Shown one piece after another: positions 1 to 6,354 of a stretch of DNA of 15,563 bases (position 1 is the stretch's first letter; every line of letters starts with the position of its first letter). A program made the position numbers and the translations under genes. The notes under the pieces are model-generated. The model worked only from the letters and a program-made list of their open reading frames with translations. It did not search any database and was not told where the DNA came from. The DNA is from Thermococcus sp. (GTDB taxonomy: Archaea; Methanobacteriota_B; Thermococci; Thermococcales; Thermococcaceae), in contig JALSNG010000032.1 of NCBI GenBank assembly GCA_026987155.1, forward strand, positions 1-15,563, written 5' to 3'.

Positions 1-195
1 TGGTGGGCCTTCATATTCCCGCTTGGGGCCTACGTCAGCGCGACCTTCAACGTGGGGACGACCTTCGGGATAAACGCCATCACAGACTTTGGATTCGTCC
101 TCTACTGGCTCCTCCTGGCAATATGGCTGGTTACTGGAGGTCTTACGCTCAGAAACTTCGCCTTCAGAGGTTCAGAGCGACGAGAAGCGTCTTGA
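1..195 (+). CDS. TDT-family transporter, C-terminal fragment (5' end outside window)
   Basis: Frame 1 is open from the window edge to a TGA at 193–195 and gives 64 residues. It begins WWAFIFPLGA and contains a hydrophobic segment FVLYWLLLAIWLVTGGLTL. The same WWAFIFPLGA block closes the TDT gene at 1053–2049, so the two are paralogues and this is the C-terminal end of a tellurite-resistance/dicarboxylate transporter (TDT) family protein. Known members of this family (TehA, Mae1, SSU1) are ten-helix membrane channels or exporters for small anions such as malate or sulfite. The substrate cannot be read from this fragment. Its last 32 bases overlap the end of the convergent TauE/SafE gene. Nothing upstream is visible, so promoter and start are unknown. 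Confidence 0.85.
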   Translation, partial: WWAFIFPLGAYVSATFNVGTTFGINAITDFGFVLYWLLLAIWLVTGGLTLRNFAFRGSERREAS

Positions 196-901
196 AGGCT
201 ATCAAATACATTATTACCCCCAGAACTTTTTTTACCTGGTCGGAGCTCATCTTAAAGTGCATCAGGTGCGTTCCAAGCCAGCCCCCGGCTATTGCAGGAA
301 CGGAGACCCAGAGGAGCAGTCTTATGTCCAAAGTTCCCATACCCCAGTATGTTAAGAAACCGCTGAGGGAGGAAAAGAAGACGATTAAAGCCGTTGTCGA
401 GGCAACTTTTTTCGGTTCATACCCGAGAAGTATCAATGCAGGACTGATTATCCCGCCACCGCCAACGCCGAGGAGTCCACCCAGAAAGCCTGCTATTCCA
501 CCGATGAGCGAGCCCTCAATGACGTGGTTTTCCCCATTCCTCTTTTTCGGCCGGAAAAAGAGCATCATGGTTCCTGAGTAAAGCAGGAAGAGCACGAAAA
601 CAACGAGAACAACGCGATGGGGTATGAGCTTCCCTGAGTATGCACCAATCGGAGACATTGAAGTGGCCACGACGAGGATTGGCAGGCCGAAGCGAACGTC
701 GAGCTTGCCGTGTTTAATGTTCTTCAGCGTTGCGGAGAGCATTGAGAGTGTGTTAATGAACAGACCGGTTGGCTTGGCGCTCATCAACGGGATTCCAAGC
801 CATCCCATCACCGGAACTATCGCTATGGCGGAACCGACACCGCCTATAGAAAAGACGATGCTGAGGATAAAGGCAATCAGTGCGAGTTCGGGATAGTTCA
901 T
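164..901 (-). CDS. TauE/SafE-family membrane permease (putative sulfite/anion exporter)
   Basis: This encodes 245 aa with about seven to eight hydrophobic helices. It has the internal two-fold repeat typical of TauE/SafE (COG0730): a first glycine-rich turn SIGGVGSAIAIVPVMGWLGI near residues 16–35 and a second GGLLGVGGGGIISPALILLG in the middle, followed by ASTTALIVFFSSLSGF. Family members export sulfite, sulfoacetate or related organosulfur anions; the substrate here is inferred only. The ATG at 901 was chosen because GAGGTGA lies five bases upstream; a GTG at 910 is in frame but sits inside that ribosome binding site. The gene is divergent from the TDT transporter at 1053 and convergent with the TDT fragment at 1–195, so it sits between two copies of another anion-transporter family. 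That suggests a shared efflux role. Confidence 0.88.
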   Translation of the reverse strand: MNYPELALIAFILSIVFSIGGVGSAIAIVPVMGWLGIPLMSAKPTGLFINTLSMLSATLKNIKHGKLDVRFGLPILVVATSMSPIGAYSGKLIPHRVVLVVFVLFLLYSGTMMLFFRPKKRNGENHVIEGSLIGGIAGFLGGLLGVGGGGIISPALILLGYEPKKVASTTALIVFFSSLSGFLTYWGMGTLDIRLLLWVSVPAIAGGWLGTHLMHFKMSSDQVKKVLGVIMYLIAFKTLLVALNL

Positions 902-942
902 TAGACTCACCTCATTTTATTCTGCTTCTCAAACCATGGCTG

Positions 943-956
943 GAGTTATAAACTTT
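943..956 (-). promoter_or_regulatory. BRE/TATA promoter of the TauE/SafE gene
   Basis: The minus strand reads GGAAAGTTTATAAC, a good archaeal purine-rich BRE followed by a TATA box. A start site about 25 bases downstream (near 925) would give a leader of roughly 25 nt carrying the GAGGTGA ribosome binding site. Confidence 0.65.
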
Positions 957-961
957 CCTGT

Positions 962-982
962 CTGAAATTGCTGATGTTTCAG
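962..982. promoter_or_regulatory. Inverted repeat CTGAAA–N9–TTTCAG, candidate operator
   Basis: Perfect 6-bp arms CTGAAA and TTTCAG are separated by nine bases. The element lies between the divergent promoters of the TauE/SafE gene and the TDT gene, about 20 bases upstream of the TDT TATA box. It could bind the GbsR/MarR-like regulator encoded at 2039–2506. That link is inference from proximity only, and arms of this size can arise by chance in an AT-rich spacer. Confidence 0.35.
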
Positions 983-999
983 AAATTTCAATATCAAAA

Positions 1000-1010
1000 G
1001 ATTTTTAAGT
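1000..1010 (+). promoter_or_regulatory. TATA box of the TDT gene at 1053
   Basis: The sequence GATTTTTAAG is TATA-like and preceded by AAAA. Transcription from about 1030 would leave a short leader holding GGAGGTGA at 1041–1048. This makes ATG 1053 the start and places the alternative in-frame ATG at 1023 upstream of the probable transcript start. Confidence 0.55.
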
Positions 1011-1052
1011 CAACCTAATTACATGAACGAAGATTCTAATGGAGGTGATTTC

Positions 1053-2049
1053 ATGGAAAGGCTGAGAAACTTCAACCCGGGTGCGTTTTCAAGCGTAATG
1101 GGAACGGGAGCCGTTGCGATTGCATCCTACAGGTACTCAGGTTATCTAGCCTCCCTCAAGGAAGTGGGAGTTCTGCTGACTTATTTCAACGCGGTCCTCT
1201 ATGCTGTCCTCCTAACGTTCTGGCTCCTGAGGTGGATGGTTTACCCGGCGGAAGCCCTTGGGGATTTGAGGCATCCATCGAAGGGACACTTCTACGGCAC
1301 GAGTGGAGCGGCAACGATAGTCCTTTCCGCCCAGTTCCTCACGATATTGCACGACAGAGGCATCGCCTGGTACCTCTGGCTCTGGGGACTGGTGCTGACC
1401 TTTATTTTCGCCTTCTGGATGTCTTACGAGGTCTTCATAGCGGGCGAGGTAGACCTTAGGCACCTCTCTCCTGTGTGGTACATTCCCCCCGGTGGCACTC
1501 GTCATAATACCATTTGGGGCGGTTTTCATGGGGACGACAGCTAGATACATAAGGGAGATTGTTACCGTCGTCAACTACCTGGGATGGGGTGCCGGGTTCT
1601 TCCTCTACCTGGTGCTCTATGCCGTTGTGACACTCAGGTTTATACGCCACGAGCTCCTGCCCGCTGGAATGGCGCCGTTGATATGGATGAACCTCGGACC
1701 GATAGGGGCGAGCATAACCGCGCTGTTTTCCCTGGTCAACAACTCAAGCATAGTGGTATCAAAGGACCCCTTCTTCATCTTCGCCTTCTTCCTGTGGGGA
1801 CTTGGCTTCTGGTGGCTCCTCATGGCACTGGCCCTAACGCTCCACTACCTCAGAAACCTCCACCTACCCTACAGTACCTCTTGGTGGGCCTTTATATTTC
1901 CCCTGGGGGCATTTGTTAACGCCACCCTTGACCTTGGAAATGCCTTTGGCCTCGAGATGATGAATCTCTTTGGCTACTCTCTGTTCTGGCCATTGCTTAT
2001 CCTCTGGGGAGTGACGATAGTGAGGGGAGGAATGGCTCTCACTCGTTGA
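1053..2049 (+). pseudogene. TDT-family transporter with a +1 frameshift in a C6 run
   Basis: The 5' part starts at ATG 1053, five bases after GGAGGTGA, and reads MERLRNFNPGAFSSVMGTGA; it stays in frame to a TAG at 1542–1544. The family-like sequence then continues one frame over, from about 1489 to the TGA at 2047–2049 (ALVIIPFGAVFMG... to WWAFIFPLGAFVN near the end). The switch point is six C at 1485–1490. Removing one C gives IPPVALVIIPFG without a break and restores a 331-aa, roughly ten-helix protein, the usual TDT length. TDT proteins move dicarboxylates, tellurite or sulfite; the substrate here is unknown. The gene may be truly broken, rescued by slippage on the C run, or hit by a sequencing error; the strongly conserved downstream half favours a recent change or an error. 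It overlaps the convergent regulator gene by 11 bp. Confidence 0.85.
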
Positions 2050-2506
2050 GGCAGTTCATATTCCCTGTTTCTATTTCTATTACCTTCCTGAGCACGCACT
2101 CAAGGTTTGCAAGGTCCTCGAGTATCTGGGAGAGCTTTTCCTGGTAATCCTCTGAGTCAGACTCGTCGATTAACTTCTTCACCAGCTCTTTCAGGGGAAG
2201 GATTTCTCTTTCGAGCATTTCCTCCGGCTGTTTGAGGAACTTCTCAAGAAAAGCCGGTATTGGGTAGAAGTACTTGGTTTTTCCGACCTTTCGGACAGAA
2301 ACCATATAGTCTTTCGTAAGCTTTGAGAGGGAAACAGAAATCGAAGACCTGCTCAGGTTTGTCAGCTCAACGAGGTCGTTTATGGTGAGGGGTTCCTCCG
2401 AGAGCAGGAGGTAAGCGTAAACTTTCGCGTCGGTATGGGAGTAGCCCCATCTGGCGAAAAGCCTTTCAACCATCTCAACGAAGCGCCTTATGTCCTTGAG
2501 TCCCAT
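2039..2506 (-). CDS. GbsR/MarR-like winged-helix transcriptional regulator
   Basis: This encodes 155 aa. Residues about 15–85 form a winged helix-turn-helix: an opening helix (MVERLFARWGYSHTDAKVYA), the segment LTINDLVELTNLSRSSISVSLSKL as helices 2–3, and a wing ending KVGKTKYFYPI. This matches the GbsR branch of the MarR superfamily (COG1510). The C-terminal half (about 90–150) is charged and helical and probably mediates dimerisation. No metal- or ligand-binding signature is evident. The start at ATG 2506 follows GGTGGTGA three bases upstream. It converges on, and overlaps by 11 bp, the TDT gene, and follows a small membrane protein gene on the same strand. The likely targets are the neighbouring transporter and membrane genes; this is inferred from position. 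Confidence 0.8.
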   Translation of the reverse strand: MGLKDIRRFVEMVERLFARWGYSHTDAKVYAYLLLSEEPLTINDLVELTNLSRSSISVSLSKLTKDYMVSVRKVGKTKYFYPIPAFLEKFLKQPEEMLEREILPLKELVKKLIDESDSEDYQEKLSQILEDLANLECVLRKVIEIETGNMNCLNE

Positions 2507-2538
2507 TCTTCACCACCATCTAAAAAATTCGATAGAAA

Positions 2539-2553
2539 AGATAAAAAGTTTTG
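2539..2553 (-). promoter_or_regulatory. BRE/TATA promoter of the GbsR-like regulator
   Basis: The minus strand reads CAAAACTTTTTATC in the 52-bp gap above the regulator. A start near 2520 would give a leader of about 14 nt containing the GGTGGTGA ribosome binding site. The gene therefore has its own promoter, although read-through from 2873 is also possible. Confidence 0.55.
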
Positions 2554-2558
2554 GAAGT

Positions 2559-2873
2559 TTATTTGGAAATGGCTATTATAGAGCCACCTATGACAACCAG
2601 CCAGGCTCCAATAGTGTAGAAGCCACCGTCGAAGGGCATCGTTATAAAGGCTAAGACAACGTTGGTCCAGCCGACACCGCTCGGGCTTTTCTTGTAGTAG
2701 GCCAGCAGGAGGAACATCAACAGGCTCAGTATTATCTCCACCCAACCGACCGTTGAAACACCACCGTAGTGCCAGCCGTAGAAATGTCCGGTGGAGAGAA
2801 CTGCTATACCGTCGATCAGTATCAAAAGGGCCCCGGTGAGGGCCGTCCAGAGACCGGTTTTGGCAGAGACCAT
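2559..2873 (-). CDS. Small membrane protein of unknown function (104 aa)
   Basis: This encodes 104 aa, almost all hydrophobic, with three to four predicted transmembrane helices: about residues 7–27 (LWTALTGALLILIDGIAVL), 42–61 (VGWVEIILSLLMFLLLAYY) and 70–102 (VVLAFITMPFDGG... then WLVVIGGSIIAI). The loops are short and rich in Gly, Tyr and His (GHFYGWHYGG). I do not recognise a named family. The ATG at 2873 was chosen because GGAGGTG ends six bases upstream; the in-frame GTG at 2882 lies inside that site. It is divergent from the radical SAM/SPASM gene, and both are driven by near-identical mirror-image core promoters. This suggests co-expression, so it could be a partner or transporter for the SPASM system; that is inference. 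Confidence 0.75.
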   Translation of the reverse strand: MVSAKTGLWTALTGALLILIDGIAVLSTGHFYGWHYGGVSTVGWVEIILSLLMFLLLAYYKKSPSGVGWTNVVLAFITMPFDGGFYTIGAWLVVIGGSIIAISK

Positions 2874-2918
2874 TTCGGACACCTCCGGGTATTTTCGTTT
2901 ATACCTCTTATCCAGACC

Positions 2919-2934
2919 TTTTAAACTTTTCGGT
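2919..2934 (-). promoter_or_regulatory. BRE/TATA promoter of the small membrane protein gene
   Basis: The minus strand reads CCGAAAAGTTTAAAAG, a textbook Thermococcales BRE plus TATA. The 11-bp core CGAAAAGTTTA is identical to that of the divergent plus-strand promoter at 2965–2980. Confidence 0.7.
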
Positions 2935-2939
2935 TTTGT

Positions 2940-2951
2940 CTGATATGTCAG
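2940..2951. promoter_or_regulatory. CTGA–N4–TCAG inverted repeat between divergent promoters
   Basis: The sequence CTGATATGTCAG has 4-bp arms and lies almost midway between the two divergent core promoters. Its position would let one regulator control both genes. The arms share the CTGA/TCAG ends of the 962–982 repeat. The short arms keep confidence low. Confidence 0.3.
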
Positions 2952-2964
2952 TTATAATCAACAC

Positions 2965-2980
2965 ATCGAAAAGTTTATAC
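2965..2980 (+). promoter_or_regulatory. BRE/TATA promoter of the radical SAM/SPASM gene
   Basis: The sequence ATCGAAAAGTTTATAC is a strong BRE/TATA. Initiation about 25 bases past the TATA centre (near 3000) rules out the in-frame TTG at 2982 as a start and supports ATG 3015. Confidence 0.75.
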
Positions 2981-3014
2981 ATTGGAGAAAGAAGGAATAG
3001 ATTGGGGTGGGAAG

Positions 3015-4679
3015 ATGGGAGAGCCCGTTTCAAACGTCATTGGGGAGCCGTTTCCCAACGCTATGGCTGGCTCCGGAATCCGGGGGAAAGAAGAGACTGA
3101 TGGGAATCAGCTAACAACAGCATTGAAGGCCTTCAAGCTCATCCTTGGAAACCCTCTGGCAAGGGCACTGATAAAACCCGCACTCAAGAAGTACGAGATA
3201 GAGGGTAGGGAACTTCCGGCATTGTACTGGGCGCTGAGCATCTATGCAGGGGAGAGCATCAACGCCCCGATGATGGTTCGCTTCCAGGCGGAGACAATAA
3301 AACTCCTTCTCAAACTGGGCATAAAACTCGCCCACGGTGACGAGGAAGCTGTTAAAGAGGCTCTCCTGAGGGATCCCCACATAAGGCGCGGTATCTGGGT
3401 TGTCCTGGAGGGCATAGCAAAGTACGGGATAACGGTTCCACAGAGGCTTGCGGGGCCGTTCCTTATAGTCTGGAACTTCACCAACATGTGCAACTTCCGC
3501 TGCAAACACTGCTACCAGAGGGCTGATAAACCTCTGCCGGGTGAGCTTTCCCTTGAGGAGAAACTGATGTTAGTTGATCAGCTTGACAAAGCTGGTGTGG
3601 CGGCGGTGGCAATAAGCGGAGGGGAGCCAACGATACACCCCCACTTCCTTAGGATAGTCAGGGAGCTTTCAAGCAGGGGAATCCACACTTCAGTGGCAAC
3701 CAACGGATGGACCTTTGCAAAGAAAGAAGAACTCGAAAAAGCCGTCAAGGCCGGAATAAAGTACGTTGAGGTTAGCATAGATTCTGCAAAACCCGAAAAG
3801 CACGACGAGTTCCGTGGAATCCCTGGAGCCTGGGAGCACGCGGTGAAGGCCCTTGAGAACGCGGTGGAGCTCGGTGTAAGCCACGGCATGGCCACGATAA
3901 TGGACAAGGAGACCTACCAGGAAATAGACGATATCCTCGACTTAGCGGAGAGCATCGGAGTGAAGAGGGTCATATTCTTCAACCTCGTCCCAACCGGAAG
4001 GGCCGAGGAGATGGTCAAGGTTGACTTAACCCCCGAAGAGCGCGAGGAGTTCATGAGGGAGGTATACAAGCAGATGAAAAAGAGGAAAATTGAAATCCTA
4101 ACCACCGCCCCCCAGTACGCGAGGGTTACACTGCTCATGAGCGCCGGGAAGAACGTTACTCCAGCGCACTTCTACATCGGAGAAAACAGCGCCGTGAAAA
4201 CACTCGCCGAGTTCATCGGTGGATGCGGTGCCGGGAGGATATACGCTGGAATGGAGCCAGATGGAACCGTTGTGCCCTGTGTGTTCCTTCCTCTGCCTGT
4301 GGGGAACATCAGGAACAGACCCTTCAAAGAGATATGGGAAAATAGCAAAATCTTCAACCTTCTCCGCTACAGGGACACCTGGGAAGGCCAGTGCGGGAAG
4401 TGCCCGTACAAATACATCTGCGGGGGCTGTCGCGCGAGGGCCTACCACTATACACTGGACTTATCGGGCGACGATCCCGGATGCATAATAAACAAACGTC
4501 TCTGGGACGATATAGTGAGGCATGGAAAGCCGAAAGGCCTAACCGAGGTCAGTTGGGTCGATGAGAGTGTCGTTTTGAGGGGACCGAACCTCTACGTGCC
4601 CGGCTACTACAGAGCCCTTGAGGTTGTTGGGGAAAAGACTCTTGGAAAACATTGGAGTCAAGAGGAAGTTCACGCATGA
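3015..4679 (+). CDS. Radical SAM/SPASM-domain enzyme with N-terminal helical extension
   Basis: This encodes 554 aa. Residues about 35–145 are an alpha-helical domain I do not recognise. The radical SAM core follows, with the [4Fe-4S] cluster motif C159-x3-C163-x2-C166 (CNFRCKHC) and the SAM-binding SGGEPT at 201–206. A C-terminal SPASM domain carries seven cysteines: C404, C422, C460, C463, C469, C472 and C490, enough for two auxiliary clusters. SPASM enzymes modify peptides (RiPP maturation), activate sulfatases, or act in cofactor and heme-like synthesis. The substrate is unknown; no obvious precursor peptide gene sits beside it. ATG 3015 was preferred to TTG 2982, which lies upstream of the expected transcript start; GGGGTGG at 3004–3010 is the ribosome binding site. 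A divergent small membrane protein and a downstream membrane-anchored protein are the nearest candidate partners. The enzyme is oxygen-sensitive by class, consistent with an anaerobe. Confidence 0.88.
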   Translation: MGEPVSNVIGEPFPNAMAGSGIRGKEETDGNQLTTALKAFKLILGNPLARALIKPALKKYEIEGRELPALYWALSIYAGESINAPMMVRFQAETIKLLLKLGIKLAHGDEEAVKEALLRDPHIRRGIWVVLEGIAKYGITVPQRLAGPFLIVWNFTNMCNFRCKHCYQRADKPLPGELSLEEKLMLVDQLDKAGVAAVAISGGEPTIHPHFLRIVRELSSRGIHTSVATNGWTFAKKEELEKAVKAGIKYVEVSIDSAKPEKHDEFRGIPGAWEHAVKALENAVELGVSHGMATIMDKETYQEIDDILDLAESIGVKRVIFFNLVPTGRAEEMVKVDLTPEEREEFMREVYKQMKKRKIEILTTAPQYARVTLLMSAGKNVTPAHFYIGENSAVKTLAEFIGGCGAGRIYAGMEPDGTVVPCVFLPLPVGNIRNRPFKEIWENSKIFNLLRYRDTWEGQCGKCPYKYICGGCRARAYHYTLDLSGDDPGCIINKRLWDDIVRHGKPKGLTEVSWVDESVVLRGPNLYVPGYYRALEVVGEKTLGKHWSQEEVHA

Positions 4680-4684
4680 TCTGT

Positions 4685-4696
4685 ATTTCTCTTTTG
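4685..4696 (+). terminator. Pyrimidine/T-rich tract after the SPASM gene
   Basis: The tract ATTTCTCTTTTG starts a few bases after the TGA stop. Archaeal transcription commonly ends in T-rich tracts without a hairpin; this one is modest and interrupted by C. Confidence 0.35.
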
Positions 4697-4750
4697 GTAG
4701 CGTCTATTCCGATTATGAGCTGCAGACTCTACGCCCACTCAAGTAGATGC

Positions 4751-5350
4751 CTAAGCCCCGGGTCCTCCTCCCGAGGTGCCGACTATTACCGTGAAACGCC
4801 AGTTAGTTTCGTCTGTTAATCGCTTTCCAGGTTGCATCGGCCAGGCTATTCCTATCGTCTTTTTACCGGTTAGGCGACCGTTTTCTATGTGGTACATTGT
4901 AACCTGTGTGTATGGGAGGAATGGAACGGTTCGAATTATCACGAACTCCCTTACATTAACTGGAATCGCGGGGTTAACCTGAGGCATCCGGTCGTACATC
5001 CAGTAGCCCTTCATTAAACCTATGGAAGGAACCCCTGCCTTTTTAATTGAGTCAGCGGGGAGATCGTAATGCTTGAGGAGGGGATCTGAGATGATGCATG
5101 AGGCGGTAAAGCAAATGCCCGTTGAATCCGTGGAGTGCATGTAAATGTACATGTGAGAGAGGTTAAATGAGGCCACTGAGGTAACGAAAAGCCCGAGTAT
5201 TAGGTAAATCCCAAGTTCCTTGAGTCTGTACTGTCCCTTCCTGAAGTACTCCCTGTAAGTCCAGAGCCACAGCAGAAATGCAAGGGGGATCACAAATAGG
5301 TAAACAACGAACCAGAACGCAAAAGCAATGCCCGAAGGGGCGTGTGCCAT
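4751..5350 (-). CDS. Orphan membrane-anchored protein with two N-terminal TM helices
   Basis: This encodes 199 aa from ATG 5350. There are two transmembrane helices, about 8–30 (FAFWFVVYLFVIPLAFLLWLW) and 48–68 (ELGIYLILGLFVTSVASFNL), joined by a basic loop (YREYFRKGQYRLK). A soluble C-terminal domain of about 130 residues follows, with a Cys pair CFTASC near residue 80 and a glycine-rich tail ending TSGGGPGA. No family is recognised. The start is uncertain: GAGAGGTGG lies 12 bases before the ATG but six before GTG 5356, which may be the true start. The gene is convergent with the SPASM enzyme. By eye its base composition is less GC-rich than its neighbours, which is compatible with a lineage-specific or acquired gene. 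Confidence 0.65.
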   Translation of the reverse strand: MAHAPSGIAFAFWFVVYLFVIPLAFLLWLWTYREYFRKGQYRLKELGIYLILGLFVTSVASFNLSHMYIYMHSTDSTGICFTASCIISDPLLKHYDLPADSIKKAGVPSIGLMKGYWMYDRMPQVNPAIPVNVREFVIIRTVPFLPYTQVTMYHIENGRLTGKKTIGIAWPMQPGKRLTDETNWRFTVIVGTSGGGPGA

Positions 5351-5408
5351 GTACACCACGACCACCTCTCAATGCATGAATCCCAGTCTATCTTTGACTC
5401 CCATGTAA

Positions 5409-5425
5409 AACTTAAAAAACTTTGG
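5409..5425 (-). promoter_or_regulatory. BRE/TATA promoter of the orphan membrane gene
   Basis: The minus strand reads CCAAAGTTTTTTAAGTT. A start near 5390 gives a leader of about 35 nt containing GAGAGGTGG. It abuts the stop codon of the upstream gene at 5426. Confidence 0.5.
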
Positions 5426-6325
5426 TCAGAAAGGAAGCTCCCCCCACTCCACATTTATCGTCTCCGGAGTGCGGTAGATGAAGGCCGCCTCCCCCTTGTG
5501 GACGTGCTTCCTCATCGGGCCGGGTGGAACTCCGTTCGTCTCGTAGATGACGCTCTGGGTGTCAGGGTCGTGGTAGAGGATAAGACTGGGCCCGGCCAGG
5601 TTCATTATCGAGTCTATCGCGTACTGAGTTGCGAGAACCGTCATCCTAGCCCTCATGGGCCTTGTTATTAACGGTATTGCCGCACCGCCGGCTGTTGTGT
5701 AGGCCAAAACGGCCGCATCATTGACGCCTATCATGGTGTTCCTCCTGTGTCTAATCACCGCGCTCACAACAAGAAAAGCTATACCGGCCATTGTTATGCT
5801 GTAGGTCTCCCCCAGCTCCACCAGGATGTTCTTTCCGAACTCTGGGGGCTTTCCAGAGTAGAATGCCTCGTCCAGGGGCGTGTAGCTTTCCCCGATAACC
5901 TCAGCGTATTTTCCGTCCGACTTCACCGCATCTGGAACGCTCCTCACCTTCCCGGCAAGGAAGTCAGCGTAGAGCCTTTCCGTCAGGGTTCTGTCCAACC
6001 CATAGACGGTCTGGACTATCGTTGCAGCTGTGTAGCCATCCAGAAGGCCTTTCCCCGCGAGGGCTATAGGGTCGAGACCCGTTCCCTCGCCGTCCTTCAC
6101 CCGGATGATAGTGTCAAACCCATCCTCTGGAAAGTCCCCCTCCGTGTCGAAGATAACTGTCCCGTAATTAATCTCCCGGTATCTATTCACCAGGTACTTA
6201 AGGGCCTTTCCCGGCCATTCGTCCATTCCGAAAACCTTGAGAGTCCTGCCGTGGTAAACGGGGTCGTAGAACGTGTCCTCCCCTTCCCTCTCAAAGAGCC
6301 TAACCGCTATACGGCTGTACTTCAT
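5426..6325 (-). CDS. Predicted inactive HerA/VirD4/FtsK-like P-loop ATPase homologue
   Basis: This encodes 299 aa of no named family that I can recall. The order of motifs follows the HerA/VirB4/TraG class of DNA- or protein-pumping ATPases, but the catalytic residues are eroded. A P-loop-like segment at 33–41 (GMDEWPGKA) has GK but an extra residue and Ala in place of Ser/Thr. The next strand, VIFDTEGDF at 57–65, resembles the usual DxxGE/D strand, followed by GLDPIALAG (83–91), similar to the NP-L element. LVELG (168–172) and MIGVNDAAVL (198–207) stand where a Walker B hhhhDEAxxL is expected, with ND for DE. VLATQYAIDSI (230–240) matches the sensor TQ strand. This is my inference from motif order. 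ATG 6325 is five bases after CGGTGA. It has its own promoter inside the spacer after the NAD kinase gene. Confidence 0.55.
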   Translation of the reverse strand: MKYSRIAVRLFEREGEDTFYDPVYHGRTLKVFGMDEWPGKALKYLVNRYREINYGTVIFDTEGDFPEDGFDTIIRVKDGEGTGLDPIALAGKGLLDGYTAATIVQTVYGLDRTLTERLYADFLAGKVRSVPDAVKSDGKYAEVIGESYTPLDEAFYSGKPPEFGKNILVELGETYSITMAGIAFLVVSAVIRHRRNTMIGVNDAAVLAYTTAGGAAIPLITRPMRARMTVLATQYAIDSIMNLAGPSLILYHDPDTQSVIYETNGVPPGPMRKHVHKGEAAFIYRTPETINVEWGELPF

Positions 6326-6354
6326 ACGGTTCACCGATTGAAAATAGGGAAAGG

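Noticed and set aside
945..953. GTT ATA AAC, a possible SurR half motif upstream of TauE/SafE
   Set aside because: It matches GTTn3AAC but no third GTT follows at the right spacing on either strand, and the sequence is simply the TATA box.
1023..1052. Upstream ATG for the TDT gene
   Set aside because: The ribosome binding site GGAGGTGA lies between this ATG and the one at 1053, and the predicted transcript starts at about 1030.
902..1052. Possible C/D box guide RNA (GCTGATG and CTGA-like boxes)
   Set aside because: The boxes are poor matches (no RTGATGA), overlap the promoter elements, and no guide region of standard length fits.
2982..3014. TTG start adding 11 residues to the SPASM enzyme
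   Set aside because: It lies directly next to the TATA box and upstream of the expected transcript start, and has no ribosome binding site.
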